A stretch of DNA of 59,437 nucleotides from Mycetocola sp. (lineage in GTDB: Bacteria > Actinomycetota > Actinomycetes > Actinomycetales > Microbacteriaceae). The notes under the pieces were generated by a model. The model was given only the letters and a program-made list of their open reading frames with translations, was not told the DNA's origin and did no database searches. The stretch covers positions 1 to 59,437 of the forward strand of contig NZ_JAODMP010000095.1 in the NCBI RefSeq assembly GCF_025464835.1. The letters run 5' to 3'. The position numbers and the translations under genes are program-made. Shown here piece by piece: positions 28,207 through 37,342 of the stretch. Positions within the stretch are counted from its first letter, which is position 1; the number at the start of each line of letters is the position of its first letter.

Positions 28207-29238
28207 TTACCTCGTGTTCGACGGCGGGACTACCGCTGTTTCGAGGATGCCGCGAATCAGGTCGGCGATGAGGTCATCGCTGCGCTGGTGGTGACCGAGT
28301 GCCCTGCTGGTCGGCATGAGGCGGTGACCGAGCACGGGAAGGGCGAGTTCATCGATGTCGTCCGGAAGCACAAAATCGCGTCCCGACACGAGCGAAAGCG
28401 CCTTGGCCGCCCGCACGAGTTGCAGCGTCGCCCGTGGGCTCGCCCCGAGACGGAGATCCGGGTGTGAACGGGTGGCGCGGACGATACCGACTGCGTACTC
28501 TTTCACGCTCGCCGAGACGTACACGTTGCGCACCGAAATCATCATGCGCTGGAGCGACGCCCCGGAGACGACCGGTTCGAGAGTCGACAACGGGTTGGAC
28601 GTGTCGCGGGTGGTGAGCATGCTCAGCTCAGAGGTTTCGTCTGGGTACCCCATGGAGATCCGTGCCATGAACCGGTCGCGCTGGGCTTCGGGCAGCGCGT
28701 ACGTGCCTTCCATCTCGATGGGGTTCTGCGTCGCGATGACCGTGAACGGGCTGGACAACGGATATGTGGAACCGTCGACGGTGACCTGGCGTTCCTCCAT
28801 GCACTCCAGGAGAGCAGACTGGGTCTTCGGCGATGCCCGGTTGATCTCGTCGCCGATGACGATATTCGCGAAGACAGCGCCTGGCTTGAATTCGAAACGA
28901 CGGTCAGCCTGGTTGTAGACGGAAATTCCTGTGACGTCGCTCGGCAGCAGGTCCGGGGTGAACTGGATCCGGCTCACCGTCGCGTGAATGCTCCTCGCCA
29001 GTGCCTTGGCGAGCATCGTCTTTCCGACACCGGGGACGTCCTCGATGAGGAGGTGTCCTTCGGCAAGCAGGACGGTCAGTGCGGTCCGCACCGCACCATG
29101 TTTGCCGTCGATCACCGACTCGACGTTACGGACGATGTCGCCGGCGAGCCGGTGTGCCTCAGCGGTGGGCAGCCCCACCGCATCGTCGACGAAGCCGGAT
29201 GAGCCGTCCGTCGGGGCATGGGTGGGCAGGCTGGTCAT
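28207..29238 (-). CDS. MoxR-family AAA+ ATPase
   Basis: This 343-residue protein has Walker [15 protein letters not shown], Walker [18 protein letters not shown] and the sensor region [14 protein letters not shown]. MoxR ATPases remodel partner proteins carrying vWA-like domains, here presumably the DUF58 protein. The ATG overlaps the coaD stop (ATGA), so the module is translated behind the coenzyme A gene. Confidence 0.9.
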   Translation of the reverse strand: MTSLPTHAPTDGSSGFVDDAVGLPTAEAHRLAGDIVRNVESVIDGKHGAVRTALTVLLAEGHLLIEDVPGVGKTMLAKALARSIHATVSRIQFTPDLLPSDVTGISVYNQADRRFEFKPGAVFANIVIGDEINRASPKTQSALLECMEERQVTVDGSTYPLSSPFTVIATQNPIEMEGTYALPEAQRDRFMARISMGYPDETSELSMLTTRDTSNPLSTLEPVVSGASLQRMMISVRNVYVSASVKEYAVGIVRATRSHPDLRLGASPRATLQLVRAAKALSLVSGRDFVLPDDIDELALPVLGHRLMPTSRALGHHQRSDDLIADLIRGILETAVVPPSNTR

Positions 29239-29717
29239 GATCTCTTGAGGAAGTCGGCCACAGCGGCGGGAACATAGGGGCTGACGTCGCCGCCCAGACC
29301 GGACACCTGCCGCACGAGCGAACTGGACACGTGGGCGTGGGCAGGATCAGGCAGCATGAAGATCGTCTCGACGCCGGCCAGGTGCCTGTTCACGATCGCC
29401 ATCGGTGTTTCGTAGGCGACGTCGACCTGCGAACGGATCCCCTTCACCAGAACGGAAGCTCCGACGTCTGTCGCGTAGTCCACAAGGAGCCCCACGCTCC
29501 ACGAGGCGACGACGATGTTGCCTGGAGAACCGGCATCCTGAATCGACGTCTCCAGAAGGGAGACTCGCTCGGCGATCGGCAGCAGCGCCGTCTTGGCCGG
29601 GTTGTGCACGACCAGGACGTGAAGTTCGTCGAACATTCCAGCGGCGCGAACGATGACGTCCAGATGACCCAGGGTGACAGGGTCAAATGAGCCCGGAACG
29701 ACGGCGATCCTTTGCAT
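29235..29717 (-). CDS. coaD: pantetheine-phosphate adenylyltransferase
   Basis: CoaD catalyses the fourth step of coenzyme A synthesis, adenylation of 4'-phosphopantetheine. It has 160 residues. The nucleotidyltransferase motif is in [16 protein letters not shown], and the C-terminal motif is in [24 protein letters not shown] box lies 6 nt upstream of the ATG; GAGGA touches the ATG and is too close to serve as a Shine-Dalgarno. It overlaps moxR by 4 bp. Confidence 0.95.
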   Translation of the reverse strand: MQRIAVVPGSFDPVTLGHLDVIVRAAGMFDELHVLVVHNPAKTALLPIAERVSLLETSIQDAGSPGNIVVASWSVGLLVDYATDVGASVLVKGIRSQVDVAYETPMAIVNRHLAGVETIFMLPDPAHAHVSSSLVRQVSGLGGDVSPYVPAAVADFLKRS

Positions 29718-29723
29718 TCCTCA

Positions 29724-29729
29724 AGCCTA
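29724..29729 (-). promoter_or_regulatory. -10 box for leaderless coaD
   Basis: TAGGCT on the minus strand is 6 nt from the coaD ATG. It would start the coaD-moxR-DUF58-transglutaminase transcript. Confidence 0.4.
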
Positions 29730-29784
29730 GCGGGCGCATCAATCACGAAGCCATGACAGACAGAAAACGGTCAGGCTCTGCTGG

Positions 29785-29800
29785 ACGCCCGTTCGGGTGT
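29785..29800 (-). terminator. weak hairpin after recG
   Basis: ACGCCCG/CGGGTGT arms (with G-T pairs) lie 10 nt after the recG stop, with TTTT some 20 nt downstream in the minus-strand transcript. Confidence 0.25.
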
Positions 29801-29809
29801 GATGGGAAC

Positions 29810-31993
29810 TCAGTTTTTTGACAGAGCTGCGCGAGCGGATGCATCGACACGGTGCTCGAGCGCCGCACGAAGTGCTGGGTGCTCGGACAGTGCGGGGTCG
29901 GAATCGAGCACAGCTGCCGCCTCGGAGCGTGCCAGGCTGATGAGATCGCCGTCGTGGGCGACGCGGAGTAGTTTGAGCGAAGAACGACCGCCGGACTGGG
30001 CGCTGCCGAGAACGTCGCCCTCCTGCCGGAGTTCGAGGTCGACCTGCGCGAGCTCGAAGCCGTCGAGGGTGGCGGCGACGGCATCCACACGTTCACGCGC
30101 GATGCTGCCGGGCTCGGCGGCTGTGACGAGCAGGCACAGCCCGGGCAGGCTGCCCCGCCCGACCCGGCCGCGCAGCTGGTGCAGTTGTGATACCCCGAAC
30201 CGGTCAGCATCCAGGACGACCATCGCCGCCGCGTTCGGCACGTCGACACCCACCTCGATCACCGTGGTGGCCACCAGGATGTCGATACCGCCTGCCGCGA
30301 ACTGCCGCATGATCGAATCCTTCTCATCGCTCGGCATCCGGCCGTGAAGCGACGCCAGCCGGAGGGAACGGGTCGCCTCGATCGACGAGAGTTCCGTAAG
30401 AGTGCCGACGACGGTGGCGCGGGGCCGCTCCGGCGATTCCGGGGTCGCGACCGTTTCGCCCTCTACGGGTGGCTCACCGTCGTCTTCCGGCTCACCCACG
30501 TCGATGGCCGGACAGACGACGAAGGCCTGCCTGCCCGCGGCCACCTCCTCGGAGAGCCGGGCCCACGCCCGGGAAATCCACGCCGGATGATCGACGAGCC
30601 CGACCACGAACGTCTCGATCCCCGCCCGGCCTGCGGGCAGCTCGCGGATGGTACTCACGTCGAGATCGCCGAACACCGTCATCGCGACGGTGCGCGGAAT
30701 GGGCGTGGCCGTCAGGACGAGCACGTGCGGAGGCCGGGTGCCCTTCTGCCGAAGCGTCTCCCGCTGCTCGACGCCGAAACGGTGCTGCTCGTCGACCACG
30801 ATGAGGCCGAGATCGTAGAAGGTCACGCTTTCGCTCAGCAGCGCGTGGGTACCGATGACGATCTTCGCCTGGCCACTCACGATCCTCAACATGGCACGCC
30901 TGCGCTCGGCGACGGGCATCTGCCCGGTGAGCAGGGTCGGCATGAGACGGGCCGCGAGGTCGGGGCCGAGCGACTTCACGATCGACCGGAGGTGCTGGCC
31001 TGCGAGGACTTCCGTCGGCGCGAGGATTGCTGCCTGGCCGCCCGATTCGGCGACGGTCAGCATGGCCCGCAGCGCGACGAGCGTCTTCCCTGAGCCGACC
31101 TCGCCCTGTACCAGACGGTTCATCGGCACCGATTGCCCCAGATCCCGGGCGATCTCAGCGCCCACCAGCTTCTGATCACCCGTGAGAGTGAACGGCAGGG
31201 CTGCGTCGAAGCGTTCGAGCAGGCCATCCGGTGCCGCGATCCTCGGGGTGGTTTCCTCGAGTTTCGCGAGCTGTCGTTGTTGGAGCAGCGCGGCTTGCAG
31301 GAGGAACGCCTCCCGATGACGGAGGGTGTCACGGGCGACGTGCGCGTCGGCATCCGTTTTGGGGCGATGGATTCGTTCAAGCGCTTCGCCGTAGCTGAGG
31401 AGGTTCTCGCGGGTACGGACCTCGTCTGGGATCGGGTCCGGAAGCGGCCCGAGCCCATCAAGCACGACTGCCATGGCCTTCGCCACCTGCCAGCTCGCGA
31501 CACTCGCGGTGGCCGGGTAGATCGGAATCGGCGTCATCGCCCAGGAACGGGCGGCGTCGGCGCTCGTGCTCTTCTCGGCGGCTTCGAAGAGTTCATAATC
31601 GGGGTGGGCGAGCTGGAGCACGCCTTTGTAATCGCCCACCTTGCCTGCGAAGATGCCGCGAACGCCGGGCGCGAGTTCCTTCGATCGCCAGGTCTGGTTG
31701 AAGAAGGTGAGGACGAGGATTCCCTGGCCGTCGGTGATCCGGACTTCGAGGATCGACCCGCGCCGTGCCTTCATCGGCCGTTCCTGCACGGTGAGAACCT
31801 CAGCAACGATGGTGACGCTCTCGCCGACCGGGATCCGGTTCAGCGCTGTCAGTTCGCCGCGTTTCGCATAGCGGCGCGGGTAATGCTCGAGGAAGTCGCC
31901 GACAGTCACCACGCCGAATGCCCGCTTGAACGCGGCGGCGGTCCGCCCTCCGAGCACACCGTCGAGCTTGGTGGCGGTGGGGTCGGTCGGCAT
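29810..31993 (-). CDS. recG: ATP-dependent DNA helicase RecG
   Basis: RecG remodels stalled replication forks and branched DNA. It has 727 residues with an N-terminal wedge (OB-fold) domain (~1-160), then superfamily 2 helicase motifs: GEVGSGKTLVALRAM (motif I), VVDEQHRFGVEQRE (DEQH), LTATPIPRTVAM (III) and the C-terminal QLRGRVGRG (VI). A TAGACT box lies 6 nt before the ATG and there is no Shine-Dalgarno. It is divergent from rsmD. Confidence 0.96.
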   Translation of the reverse strand: MPTDPTATKLDGVLGGRTAAAFKRAFGVVTVGDFLEHYPRRYAKRGELTALNRIPVGESVTIVAEVLTVQERPMKARRGSILEVRITDGQGILVLTFFNQTWRSKELAPGVRGIFAGKVGDYKGVLQLAHPDYELFEAAEKSTSADAARSWAMTPIPIYPATASVASWQVAKAMAVVLDGLGPLPDPIPDEVRTRENLLSYGEALERIHRPKTDADAHVARDTLRHREAFLLQAALLQQRQLAKLEETTPRIAAPDGLLERFDAALPFTLTGDQKLVGAEIARDLGQSVPMNRLVQGEVGSGKTLVALRAMLTVAESGGQAAILAPTEVLAGQHLRSIVKSLGPDLAARLMPTLLTGQMPVAERRRAMLRIVSGQAKIVIGTHALLSESVTFYDLGLIVVDEQHRFGVEQRETLRQKGTRPPHVLVLTATPIPRTVAMTVFGDLDVSTIRELPAGRAGIETFVVGLVDHPAWISRAWARLSEEVAAGRQAFVVCPAIDVGEPEDDGEPPVEGETVATPESPERPRATVVGTLTELSSIEATRSLRLASLHGRMPSDEKDSIMRQFAAGGIDILVATTVIEVGVDVPNAAAMVVLDADRFGVSQLHQLRGRVGRGSLPGLCLLVTAAEPGSIARERVDAVAATLDGFELAQVDLELRQEGDVLGSAQSGGRSSLKLLRVAHDGDLISLARSEAAAVLDSDPALSEHPALRAALEHRVDASARAALSKN

Positions 31994-31999
31994 ACGTCG

Positions 32000-32005
32000 A
32001 GTCTA
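32000..32005 (-). promoter_or_regulatory. -10 box for leaderless recG
   Basis: TAGACT on the minus strand is 6 nt before the recG ATG. Confidence 0.4.
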
Positions 32006-32078
32006 AGCATCACCACCGACGGGTCGAGCCGATGACCGGTCCCCTTCACGGCGCGCCTCGGGGCCGTCGTTGCACCGG

Positions 32079-32084
32079 TACTGT
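32079..32084 (+). promoter_or_regulatory. -10 box for leaderless rsmD
   Basis: TACTGT is 7 nt before the GTG at 32092. It supports that start over the upstream in-frame ATG at 32032. Confidence 0.4.
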
Positions 32085-32091
32085 TGGGCGG

Positions 32092-32658
32092 GTGACGAGA
32101 ATCGTGTCCGGGTTCGCCGGGTCCCTGGCCCTGAAAGTGCCGAAGTCCGGAACCCGGCCGACAAGCGACCACGTGCGTGAGGCGATGTTCTCAGCGCTCG
32201 AGGCTCGGGATGCGGTGGACGGCGCGCAGGTTCTCGACCTGTACGCCGGTTCGGGAGCTCTCGGTCTCGAAGCTGCGAGCCGCGGGGCCTCTGAGGTGGT
32301 CCTCGTAGAACGGGCGGCGAGCGCTGCCGCGGTGTGCCGCAGCAACGCGCTCGCGGTACAGAAGGCGTCGCCGGGCAAGCTGACCGTGACGGTGGCCGCA
32401 CGCTCCGTGCAGAGCTACCTCGACTCAGCCGTCGGCACCTTCGACCTCGTTTTTCTGGACCCGCCGTACGACCTTCCCGACGCCGAGCTCACGACGAACC
32501 TGGCGACGCTTCCCCGCATCCTGTCGCAGGACGCCCTCGTGGTCGTCGAACGGAGCTCCAGGACGCCAGAGCCAGCCTGGCCGGCCACGCTCACTCCAGT
32601 GCGTTCGAAGAAATACGGCGAGACCATGGTGTGGTGGGCGGTGCCGGCCGCCGAATAG
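32092..32658 (+). CDS. rsmD: 16S rRNA (guanine966-N2)-methyltransferase RsmD
   Basis: RsmD methylates G966 of 16S rRNA. It has 188 residues. TRIVSGFAGSLAL matches the family start. VLDLYAGSGALGLEA is SAM motif I, and FLDPPYDLP carries the catalytic DPPY. I choose GTG at 32092 from the family N-terminus and the TACTGT box 7 nt upstream. The 142-bp gap after it, before the convergent thiL, holds nothing I recognise. Confidence 0.92.
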   Translation: MTRIVSGFAGSLALKVPKSGTRPTSDHVREAMFSALEARDAVDGAQVLDLYAGSGALGLEAASRGASEVVLVERAASAAAVCRSNALAVQKASPGKLTVTVAARSVQSYLDSAVGTFDLVFLDPPYDLPDAELTTNLATLPRILSQDALVVVERSSRTPEPAWPATLTPVRSKKYGETMVWWAVPAAE

Positions 32659-32800
32659 CGCTCCTGTTAGCTCGGACCACGGACGCGCTTGCCCTCGTGC
32701 GCAGAACTCCGCCAATCCCAGGGCTCAGCGGCCCCGAACCGGCTGTGCTCCCCCACCCCGCCTGACACCCCGGCCGATCCGGCGGAGTTACGCGCACCGC

Positions 32801-33814
32801 TCAACCGGTGCGGCCGTCCCAGCCGACGTACGGGTCCCATCCGAGCACTCCGCCGACGGCTTGCCCGTCGAGCGACACGCCGCTTCCGGCGAGGACCCTG
32901 CCGATCAGCCTGAACCCGTCGGGAAGCTCGGTGTCCGGTCCGAAGGTGGCGAGCAGAGCGTGGTCTTCTCCCCCGCGCAGTGCCGATTCCGCATCCTCGC
33001 CGAGCGCGTCCCGGTGCAGGTCGATGCGGACAGCGCTGGCACGGGCGATCCGGGCTGCGTCGAGCGCGAGGCCGTCCGAGACGTCGAGCATGGCGGTGGC
33101 ACCGGCGACGGCCGCGTCCACCCCCGAGGAGATCGGCGGTGTCGGAGCCAGTTGCATTCCCACGAGGCGCGGTTCGCGGGCGCGCAGGGCAGCAGCCGCA
33201 GCCGCATCCGGGTTGCCGTTCACGTCGACCCCCTCCTCGAACAGCAGGCGTAGCCCGGCGGCGGCGACGCCCGCGTTCCCGGCGAGGGCGACGACATCAC
33301 CGACCCTCGCTCCGCTCCGCAGCACGGGAGACCGACCCTCGAGATCCCCGAACGCGGTCACCACGAGGGTGAGGGTGTCCGAGACGGACATGTCTCCCCC
33401 GACGACTCCGCAGCCCGGCGCCAGGAGCGCGCAGGCGTCGCGCAGACCCGCCGAAATGCCTTCGAGGACGCTGACCGGAGTATTCGGGGTCGCGGCGATG
33501 GCCACGACGAGGCCCGTCGGCCTCGCACCCATGGCGGCTACGTCGGCAAGGTTCGACGCGGCAGCTTTCCAGCCGAGGTCGTGCGGCTGCGACCAGGCCA
33601 GCCGGAAGTCCGGGCCGTGGACCATCATGTCCGTCGTGACGACGAAGCGTCCATCAGGGGCAGCGAGCACTGCGGCATCATCCCCCGGGCCGAGAAGCTG
33701 GCTGTCGGCGACGGGGAGCAGCGGAAAGATGCGGTCGAGCACCGCCAACTCGTGCAGATCGCCCACCGTGTCGAATTCGGGGCGCCGTTCAGGCTTCTCA
33801 GGGCTCTCGATCAT
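32801..33814 (-). CDS. thiL: thiamine-monophosphate kinase
   Basis: ThiL phosphorylates thiamine phosphate to thiamine diphosphate. It has 337 residues with the PurM-like ATP-binding features LLPVADSQLLGPGDDAAVL, DMMVHGPDF, NLADVAAMGA, GGDMSVSDT and MLDVSDGLALDAARI. I choose ATG at 33814. Further upstream the frame stays open but runs through the divergent lipoprotein gene without homology. A TACCGT box lies 7 nt upstream. Confidence 0.94.
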   Translation of the reverse strand: MIESPEKPERRPEFDTVGDLHELAVLDRIFPLLPVADSQLLGPGDDAAVLAAPDGRFVVTTDMMVHGPDFRLAWSQPHDLGWKAAASNLADVAAMGARPTGLVVAIAATPNTPVSVLEGISAGLRDACALLAPGCGVVGGDMSVSDTLTLVVTAFGDLEGRSPVLRSGARVGDVVALAGNAGVAAAGLRLLFEEGVDVNGNPDAAAAAALRAREPRLVGMQLAPTPPISSGVDAAVAGATAMLDVSDGLALDAARIARASAVRIDLHRDALGEDAESALRGGEDHALLATFGPDTELPDGFRLIGRVLAGSGVSLDGQAVGGVLGWDPYVGWDGRTG

Positions 33815-33821
33815 GCGTTCA

Positions 33822-33831
33822 ACGGTAGCCT
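33822..33831. promoter_or_regulatory. overlapping divergent -10 boxes of thiL and DUF3515
   Basis: TACCGT (minus, 33827-33822) is 7 nt from the thiL ATG. TAGCCT (plus, 33826-33831) is 7 nt from the DUF3515 ATG. The two hexamers share the base pairs at 33826-33827. Neither -35 region is strong. Confidence 0.45.
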
Positions 33832-33838
33832 GAGAGTG

Positions 33839-34342
33839 ATGTCCTCCCGCACCGCGCTTCGCTCCCTCGCCCGCACCACAGTTCTCGTCGCCCTCGCGAC
33901 GACGCTGCTTACGGGTTGTGTCCAGGCCGTGCCGCTCCAGCCGGCCGATAATGCGAACGACCCGGCATGCGCCGATGTGATCGTGCGCCTGCCCGACACG
34001 GTCGCTGACAAGCCCAAGCGTGAAACAACAGCCCAGGCGACCGGTGCCTGGGGCGATCCGGCTGCTGTTCTTCTGCACTGCGGTGTTACCGTTCCTGGTC
34101 CGACGACCGATACCTGCATCGCCCTCAACGGCGTCGACTGGATCGCCGACGAGTCCGAGGCGGCCGAGGACACCTACCGATACACGACCTACGGGCGTGA
34201 CCCAGCCGTCGAGGTGGTCATCAACGCGGATCCCGACACGGGCGGCGTCTCCGGCACGACCGCACTGATCGACCTCACGTCGGCGGTCCAGGTGGTCCCG
34301 GCCACGTCGGCGTGCCTTGCGCCGGGAGACGTCATCGAATAG
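33839..34342 (+). CDS. DUF3515 lipoprotein
   Basis: This 167-residue protein has a lipoprotein signal (~1-26; lipobox LLTGC) and an extracytoplasmic DUF3515 domain. Recognisable parts are ACADVIVRLP, GAWGDPAAVLLHCGV and YTTYGRDPAVEV. Its function is unknown; the family is usually found beside ddl and thiL, as here. The ATG is 7 nt from a TAGCCT box. An in-frame GTG lies directly before it. Confidence 0.85.
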   Translation: MSSRTALRSLARTTVLVALATTLLTGCVQAVPLQPADNANDPACADVIVRLPDTVADKPKRETTAQATGAWGDPAAVLLHCGVTVPGPTTDTCIALNGVDWIADESEAAEDTYRYTTYGRDPAVEVVINADPDTGGVSGTTALIDLTSAVQVVPATSACLAPGDVIE

Positions 34343-34447
34343 TTCCCGCTCGCCACCGGTTGAGCACACGAATCCACCCGCTGCGGTCGCACTCACCCGG
34401 CGCACCGGATGAACCGGTCCGGAACGCGTGAACCGGCCGCGAACGGC

Positions 34448-35548
34448 TCAGGCGCCCCGCCGCGCCGCAGCCACGTCGAGCAGCTCGGTGATGAGGTCGG
34501 AGTAGCTGAGCCCTGACCGGATCCAGCAGGTGGGGAACATCGAGATCGGCGTGAAGCCGGGCATCGTGTTGACCTCGTTGACGATGACGCCGCCGTCTGC
34601 GGGCAGGAAGAAGTCGACCCGAGCGAGTCCCTCAGCCCCGATCGCTTCGAACGCCCGGATGGCGACGCGCTGCAGTTCGGCAAGTTCCTCGTCGGTCAGT
34701 TCCGCCGGGCAGACCAGGTCGATGCCCGGGGCGTCGAGGTATTTGGCATCGAAGTCGTAGAACTCCCGGCCGGACAACACGATCTCCCCCGCGACGGATG
34801 CCCGTGCGGGCTCCCCCGGACGACCGCCGAGAACGGCGATCTCCAGTTCCCGACCCGGTACACCGGCTTCGACGAGAACCTTCCAGTCCTCGGCGAACGC
34901 GGTCGCCATGGCGGCATCGAGTTCTGCGGCGTCGGAGACGCGGCTCACCCCGACGCTGGACCCGGCCCGAGCGGGTTTGACGAAGACCGGCGACCCGAGC
35001 GCTTCGAGCGCCTCTGCCGCGACGGCGGGGCGCGCCCGGTAGTCCTCGGCGGTGACTGTTCGCCACGGCGCCACGGCGATACCGGCGTGTTCGAGCACCG
35101 TCTTGGTGAAGTGTTTGTCCATCCCGAGTGCCGATGCGAGCACGCCGCTGCCGACATAGGGGTACCCGACGAGCTCCAGCATGCCCTGCAGCGTGCCGTC
35201 CTCGCCGAACGGGCCGTGCAGGATCGGGAACACGATGTCCGGGCTGCCGAGCGACCGCTCAGCGCCATCCGCCGTCGTCACCCGCAGTTCGCGGGAACGG
35301 ATGCTGTCGGGCCAGCACACGCGCGACCCGTTGTCGACGACCTCCGGCAGGTGAGCCGGATCGAGGGCGAACTTCGCCGGGTCGTCCTCCTCGAGCACGA
35401 AAGCGCCGTCGCGGGTGATTCCGACCGGGATCACCTCGAACAGGTCGCGGTCAATCGCGTTGAGGACTCCGCCCGCCGTCGCGCAGCTGATTGAATGCTC
35501 GCTTGACCGACCTCCAAACAACACCACCACCAGGCGCTTCTGCGTCAT
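34448..35548 (-). CDS. ddl: D-alanine--D-alanine ligase
   Basis: Ddl joins two D-alanines for peptidoglycan precursors. This 366-residue ATP-grasp enzyme has VVLFGGRSSEHSIS at the start, ILHGPFGEDGTLQGMLEL, the ATP loop KPARAGSSVGVSRV and the metal-binding end VNEVNTMPGFTPISMFP. ATG at 35548 is chosen for its AAAGGA Shine-Dalgarno and family N-terminus. Its first 98 bp overlap the end of gpsA in another frame. It is the last gene of the leuC-leuD-murA-plsC-gpsA-ddl run. Confidence 0.95.
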   Translation of the reverse strand: MTQKRLVVVLFGGRSSEHSISCATAGGVLNAIDRDLFEVIPVGITRDGAFVLEEDDPAKFALDPAHLPEVVDNGSRVCWPDSIRSRELRVTTADGAERSLGSPDIVFPILHGPFGEDGTLQGMLELVGYPYVGSGVLASALGMDKHFTKTVLEHAGIAVAPWRTVTAEDYRARPAVAAEALEALGSPVFVKPARAGSSVGVSRVSDAAELDAAMATAFAEDWKVLVEAGVPGRELEIAVLGGRPGEPARASVAGEIVLSGREFYDFDAKYLDAPGIDLVCPAELTDEELAELQRVAIRAFEAIGAEGLARVDFFLPADGGVIVNEVNTMPGFTPISMFPTCWIRSGLSYSDLITELLDVAAARRGA

Positions 35549-36578
35549 CGTTCGTCCTTTCGCCCTGGGGCTCGTCGCTGTCTGTCGTGAGGTGAGGTGC
35601 AATGTCTTTGGGGTCCAGTGTGCCGTCGAGAACCTGCTTGACCTGTTCGACGATCGGCATCTCCACACCGATGGACCTCGCAAGTTCCAGAATGGGGGCG
35701 ACCGAGGCGAGGCCTTCAGCCGTCTGCTGCATCTGCTTGACGACAGCGGAGAAGCTGTACCCCTGCCCGAGCAGGCGGCCGGCGGTGTTGTTGCGGGACA
35801 GCGGTGACTGGCAGGTCGCGATCAGGTCGCCAAGGCCAGCAAGCCCGGAGAGGGTTTCGGCCTGCGCCCCCTGCGCTACCGCGAAGTCCGTCATCTCGAC
35901 GAGGCCACGGGTGATGATGGATGCTTTGGTGTTCTCGCCGTAGCCGACGCCATCGACGATGCCTATCGCAACGGCGATGAGGTTCTTGAGGACGCCGCCG
36001 AATTCGGTGCCGATGACATCCGTGTTGACGAAGGTGCGAAAGTACCGGTTGCGGGCGAGCAGCGCGACGGCCTGCGCGGTCTCCAGGCTCACCGATGAGA
36101 TGACGGCAGCGGTCGGCTGTTCGCGCGCGATCTCGAGTGCGAGGTTGGGGCCGGACGCCACGGCGATCCGTGACGGGTCGATGTCTAGACCCTGCCGGAG
36201 AACTTCGCTCATCCGCAGTCCTGACCGTTTCTCGACACCCTTCATGAGCGAGATCACGATCGTCTCGGGCTCGAGGTGCGGCCGCACGGCGACGAGGTTG
36301 TCCCGCAGCGACTGGCTGGGCACCGCGATGAACACCTGCTGTGCGCCTCGAAGCGCGTCAGCCAGGTTTGAGGTCGCGGTGAGGTTGGCGGGTAGTTGTA
36401 CGCCGGGCAGGTAGTCGCTGTTGCGGTGCTGCTTCGCGATCTCGCGGGCCAGTTCTGGCCGACGCGCCCACATGGTTACGTCCGCACCGCCGTCGGCGAG
36501 GATCTTACCGAACGTGGTGCCCCAACTGCCGGTGCCGAGCACCGCAACCCGGGCCGGATGAGTGAGTCGTCGGCTCAA
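35451..36578 (-). CDS. gpsA: glycerol-3-phosphate dehydrogenase [NAD(P)+]
   Basis: GpsA reduces dihydroxyacetone phosphate to glycerol-3-phosphate for phospholipids. It has 375 residues with the dinucleotide loop AVLGTGSWGTTFGKILADGG and the catalytic and substrate region LKNLIAVAIGIVDG plus GENTKASIITRG. The likely start is TTG at 36578, whose last two bases are part of the plsC stop (TTGA). The C-terminus runs ~30 residues beyond the usual end (after DEPQGERT) and lies inside ddl. That tail is probably an extension left by a lost stop codon. Confidence 0.92.
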   Translation of the reverse strand: MSRRLTHPARVAVLGTGSWGTTFGKILADGGADVTMWARRPELAREIAKQHRNSDYLPGVQLPANLTATSNLADALRGAQQVFIAVPSQSLRDNLVAVRPHLEPETIVISLMKGVEKRSGLRMSEVLRQGLDIDPSRIAVASGPNLALEIAREQPTAAVISSVSLETAQAVALLARNRYFRTFVNTDVIGTEFGGVLKNLIAVAIGIVDGVGYGENTKASIITRGLVEMTDFAVAQGAQAETLSGLAGLGDLIATCQSPLSRNNTAGRLLGQGYSFSAVVKQMQQTAEGLASVAPILELARSIGVEMPIVEQVKQVLDGTLDPKDIAPHLTTDSDEPQGERTNDDAEAPGGGVVWRSVKRAFNQLRDGGRSPQRD

Positions 36579-37342
36579 AATCGCCCCGTGTCCTTCTGGT
36601 TGTGCTTGCTCGGATCCCACAGCTCGTCCGGAGCCTTCTCGCCGCGGAGATCCTCCAGCAGCGCGGTGATCTCCTTCATGACGACCGCTGTCGCCTCGGC
36701 GAGAGTGGCGGCGTCGAGCGGACGGCCCGCAAACGCCGACAGGTCGACCGGGTCTCCGACCTTGACGTCGATGGGCTTCGCCGGAAAGAGGTTGATCTTG
36801 CGCGAGTAGCGAGCCATCACCTTGTCTGTGCCCCAGTGCGCGATCGGGATGATCGGGATGCCGTTGGTCAACGCCACCCGGACCGCTCCGGTTTTGCCGC
36901 GCATCGGCCACAGGTCGGGATCGCGGGTGAGCGATCCCTCCGGGTAGATGACGACGCCCTGACCCTTCTCCACCAGGAGGCCGCCGGCCTGCACCGGATC
37001 GCTGTCTCTGGTCGACCCTGCACGCTTCACAGGAATCTGGCCGGATTTTGTCAGCAGCCAGCCGACGACGGGGACCGTGAAGAGTCCGGCCTTCGCCATG
37101 AACCGAGGCGCGCGGCCCATCTTCCAAACGGCGATACCGATGACGATCGGGTCGATCTCACTGAAGTGGTTCGGGGCGAGGACGAAGGGTCCGGAAACGG
37201 GCAGCTTGTGCCTGTCCTGGATGCGGATCTTCATCATCAGCCGGGCTGGAGGCAGAGCGATGCACGCCAGCAGCCAATAGATCGACGGCCGGGTCTTCTC
37301 CGGGCTCGCTCGCCGGCGCTTTTCGGTCTCCGACACGGCCAT
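36575..37342 (-). CDS. plsC: 1-acyl-sn-glycerol-3-phosphate acyltransferase
   Basis: This 255-residue membrane-associated enzyme acylates lysophosphatidic acid to phosphatidic acid. The acyltransferase motif NHFSEIDPIV contains the HX4D catalytic pair, and YPEGSLTRDPDLWP is the glycerol-phosphate-binding box. A hydrophobic N-terminal stretch (YWLLACIALPPARLMM) may anchor it. The ATG shares its A with the murA stop (TGATG), and the stop overlaps the gpsA TTG, so coupling is tight. Confidence 0.92.
   Translation of the reverse strand: MAVSETEKRRRASPEKTRPSIYWLLACIALPPARLMMKIRIQDRHKLPVSGPFVLAPNHFSEIDPIVIGIAVWKMGRAPRFMAKAGLFTVPVVGWLLTKSGQIPVKRAGSTRDSDPVQAGGLLVEKGQGVVIYPEGSLTRDPDLWPMRGKTGAVRVALTNGIPIIPIAHWGTDKVMARYSRKINLFPAKPIDVKVGDPVDLSAFAGRPLDAATLAEATAVVMKEITALLEDLRGEKAPDELWDPSKHNQKDTGRF

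Noticed and set aside
33815-34405. N-terminal extension of thiL through the lipoprotein gene
   Set aside because: ThiL homology starts just after ATG 33814 and a -10 box lies there; the extension has no family similarity.
36579-37127. N-terminal extension of gpsA through plsC
   Set aside because: GpsA homology begins at the TTG overlapping the plsC stop; the upstream frame is antiphase plsC.
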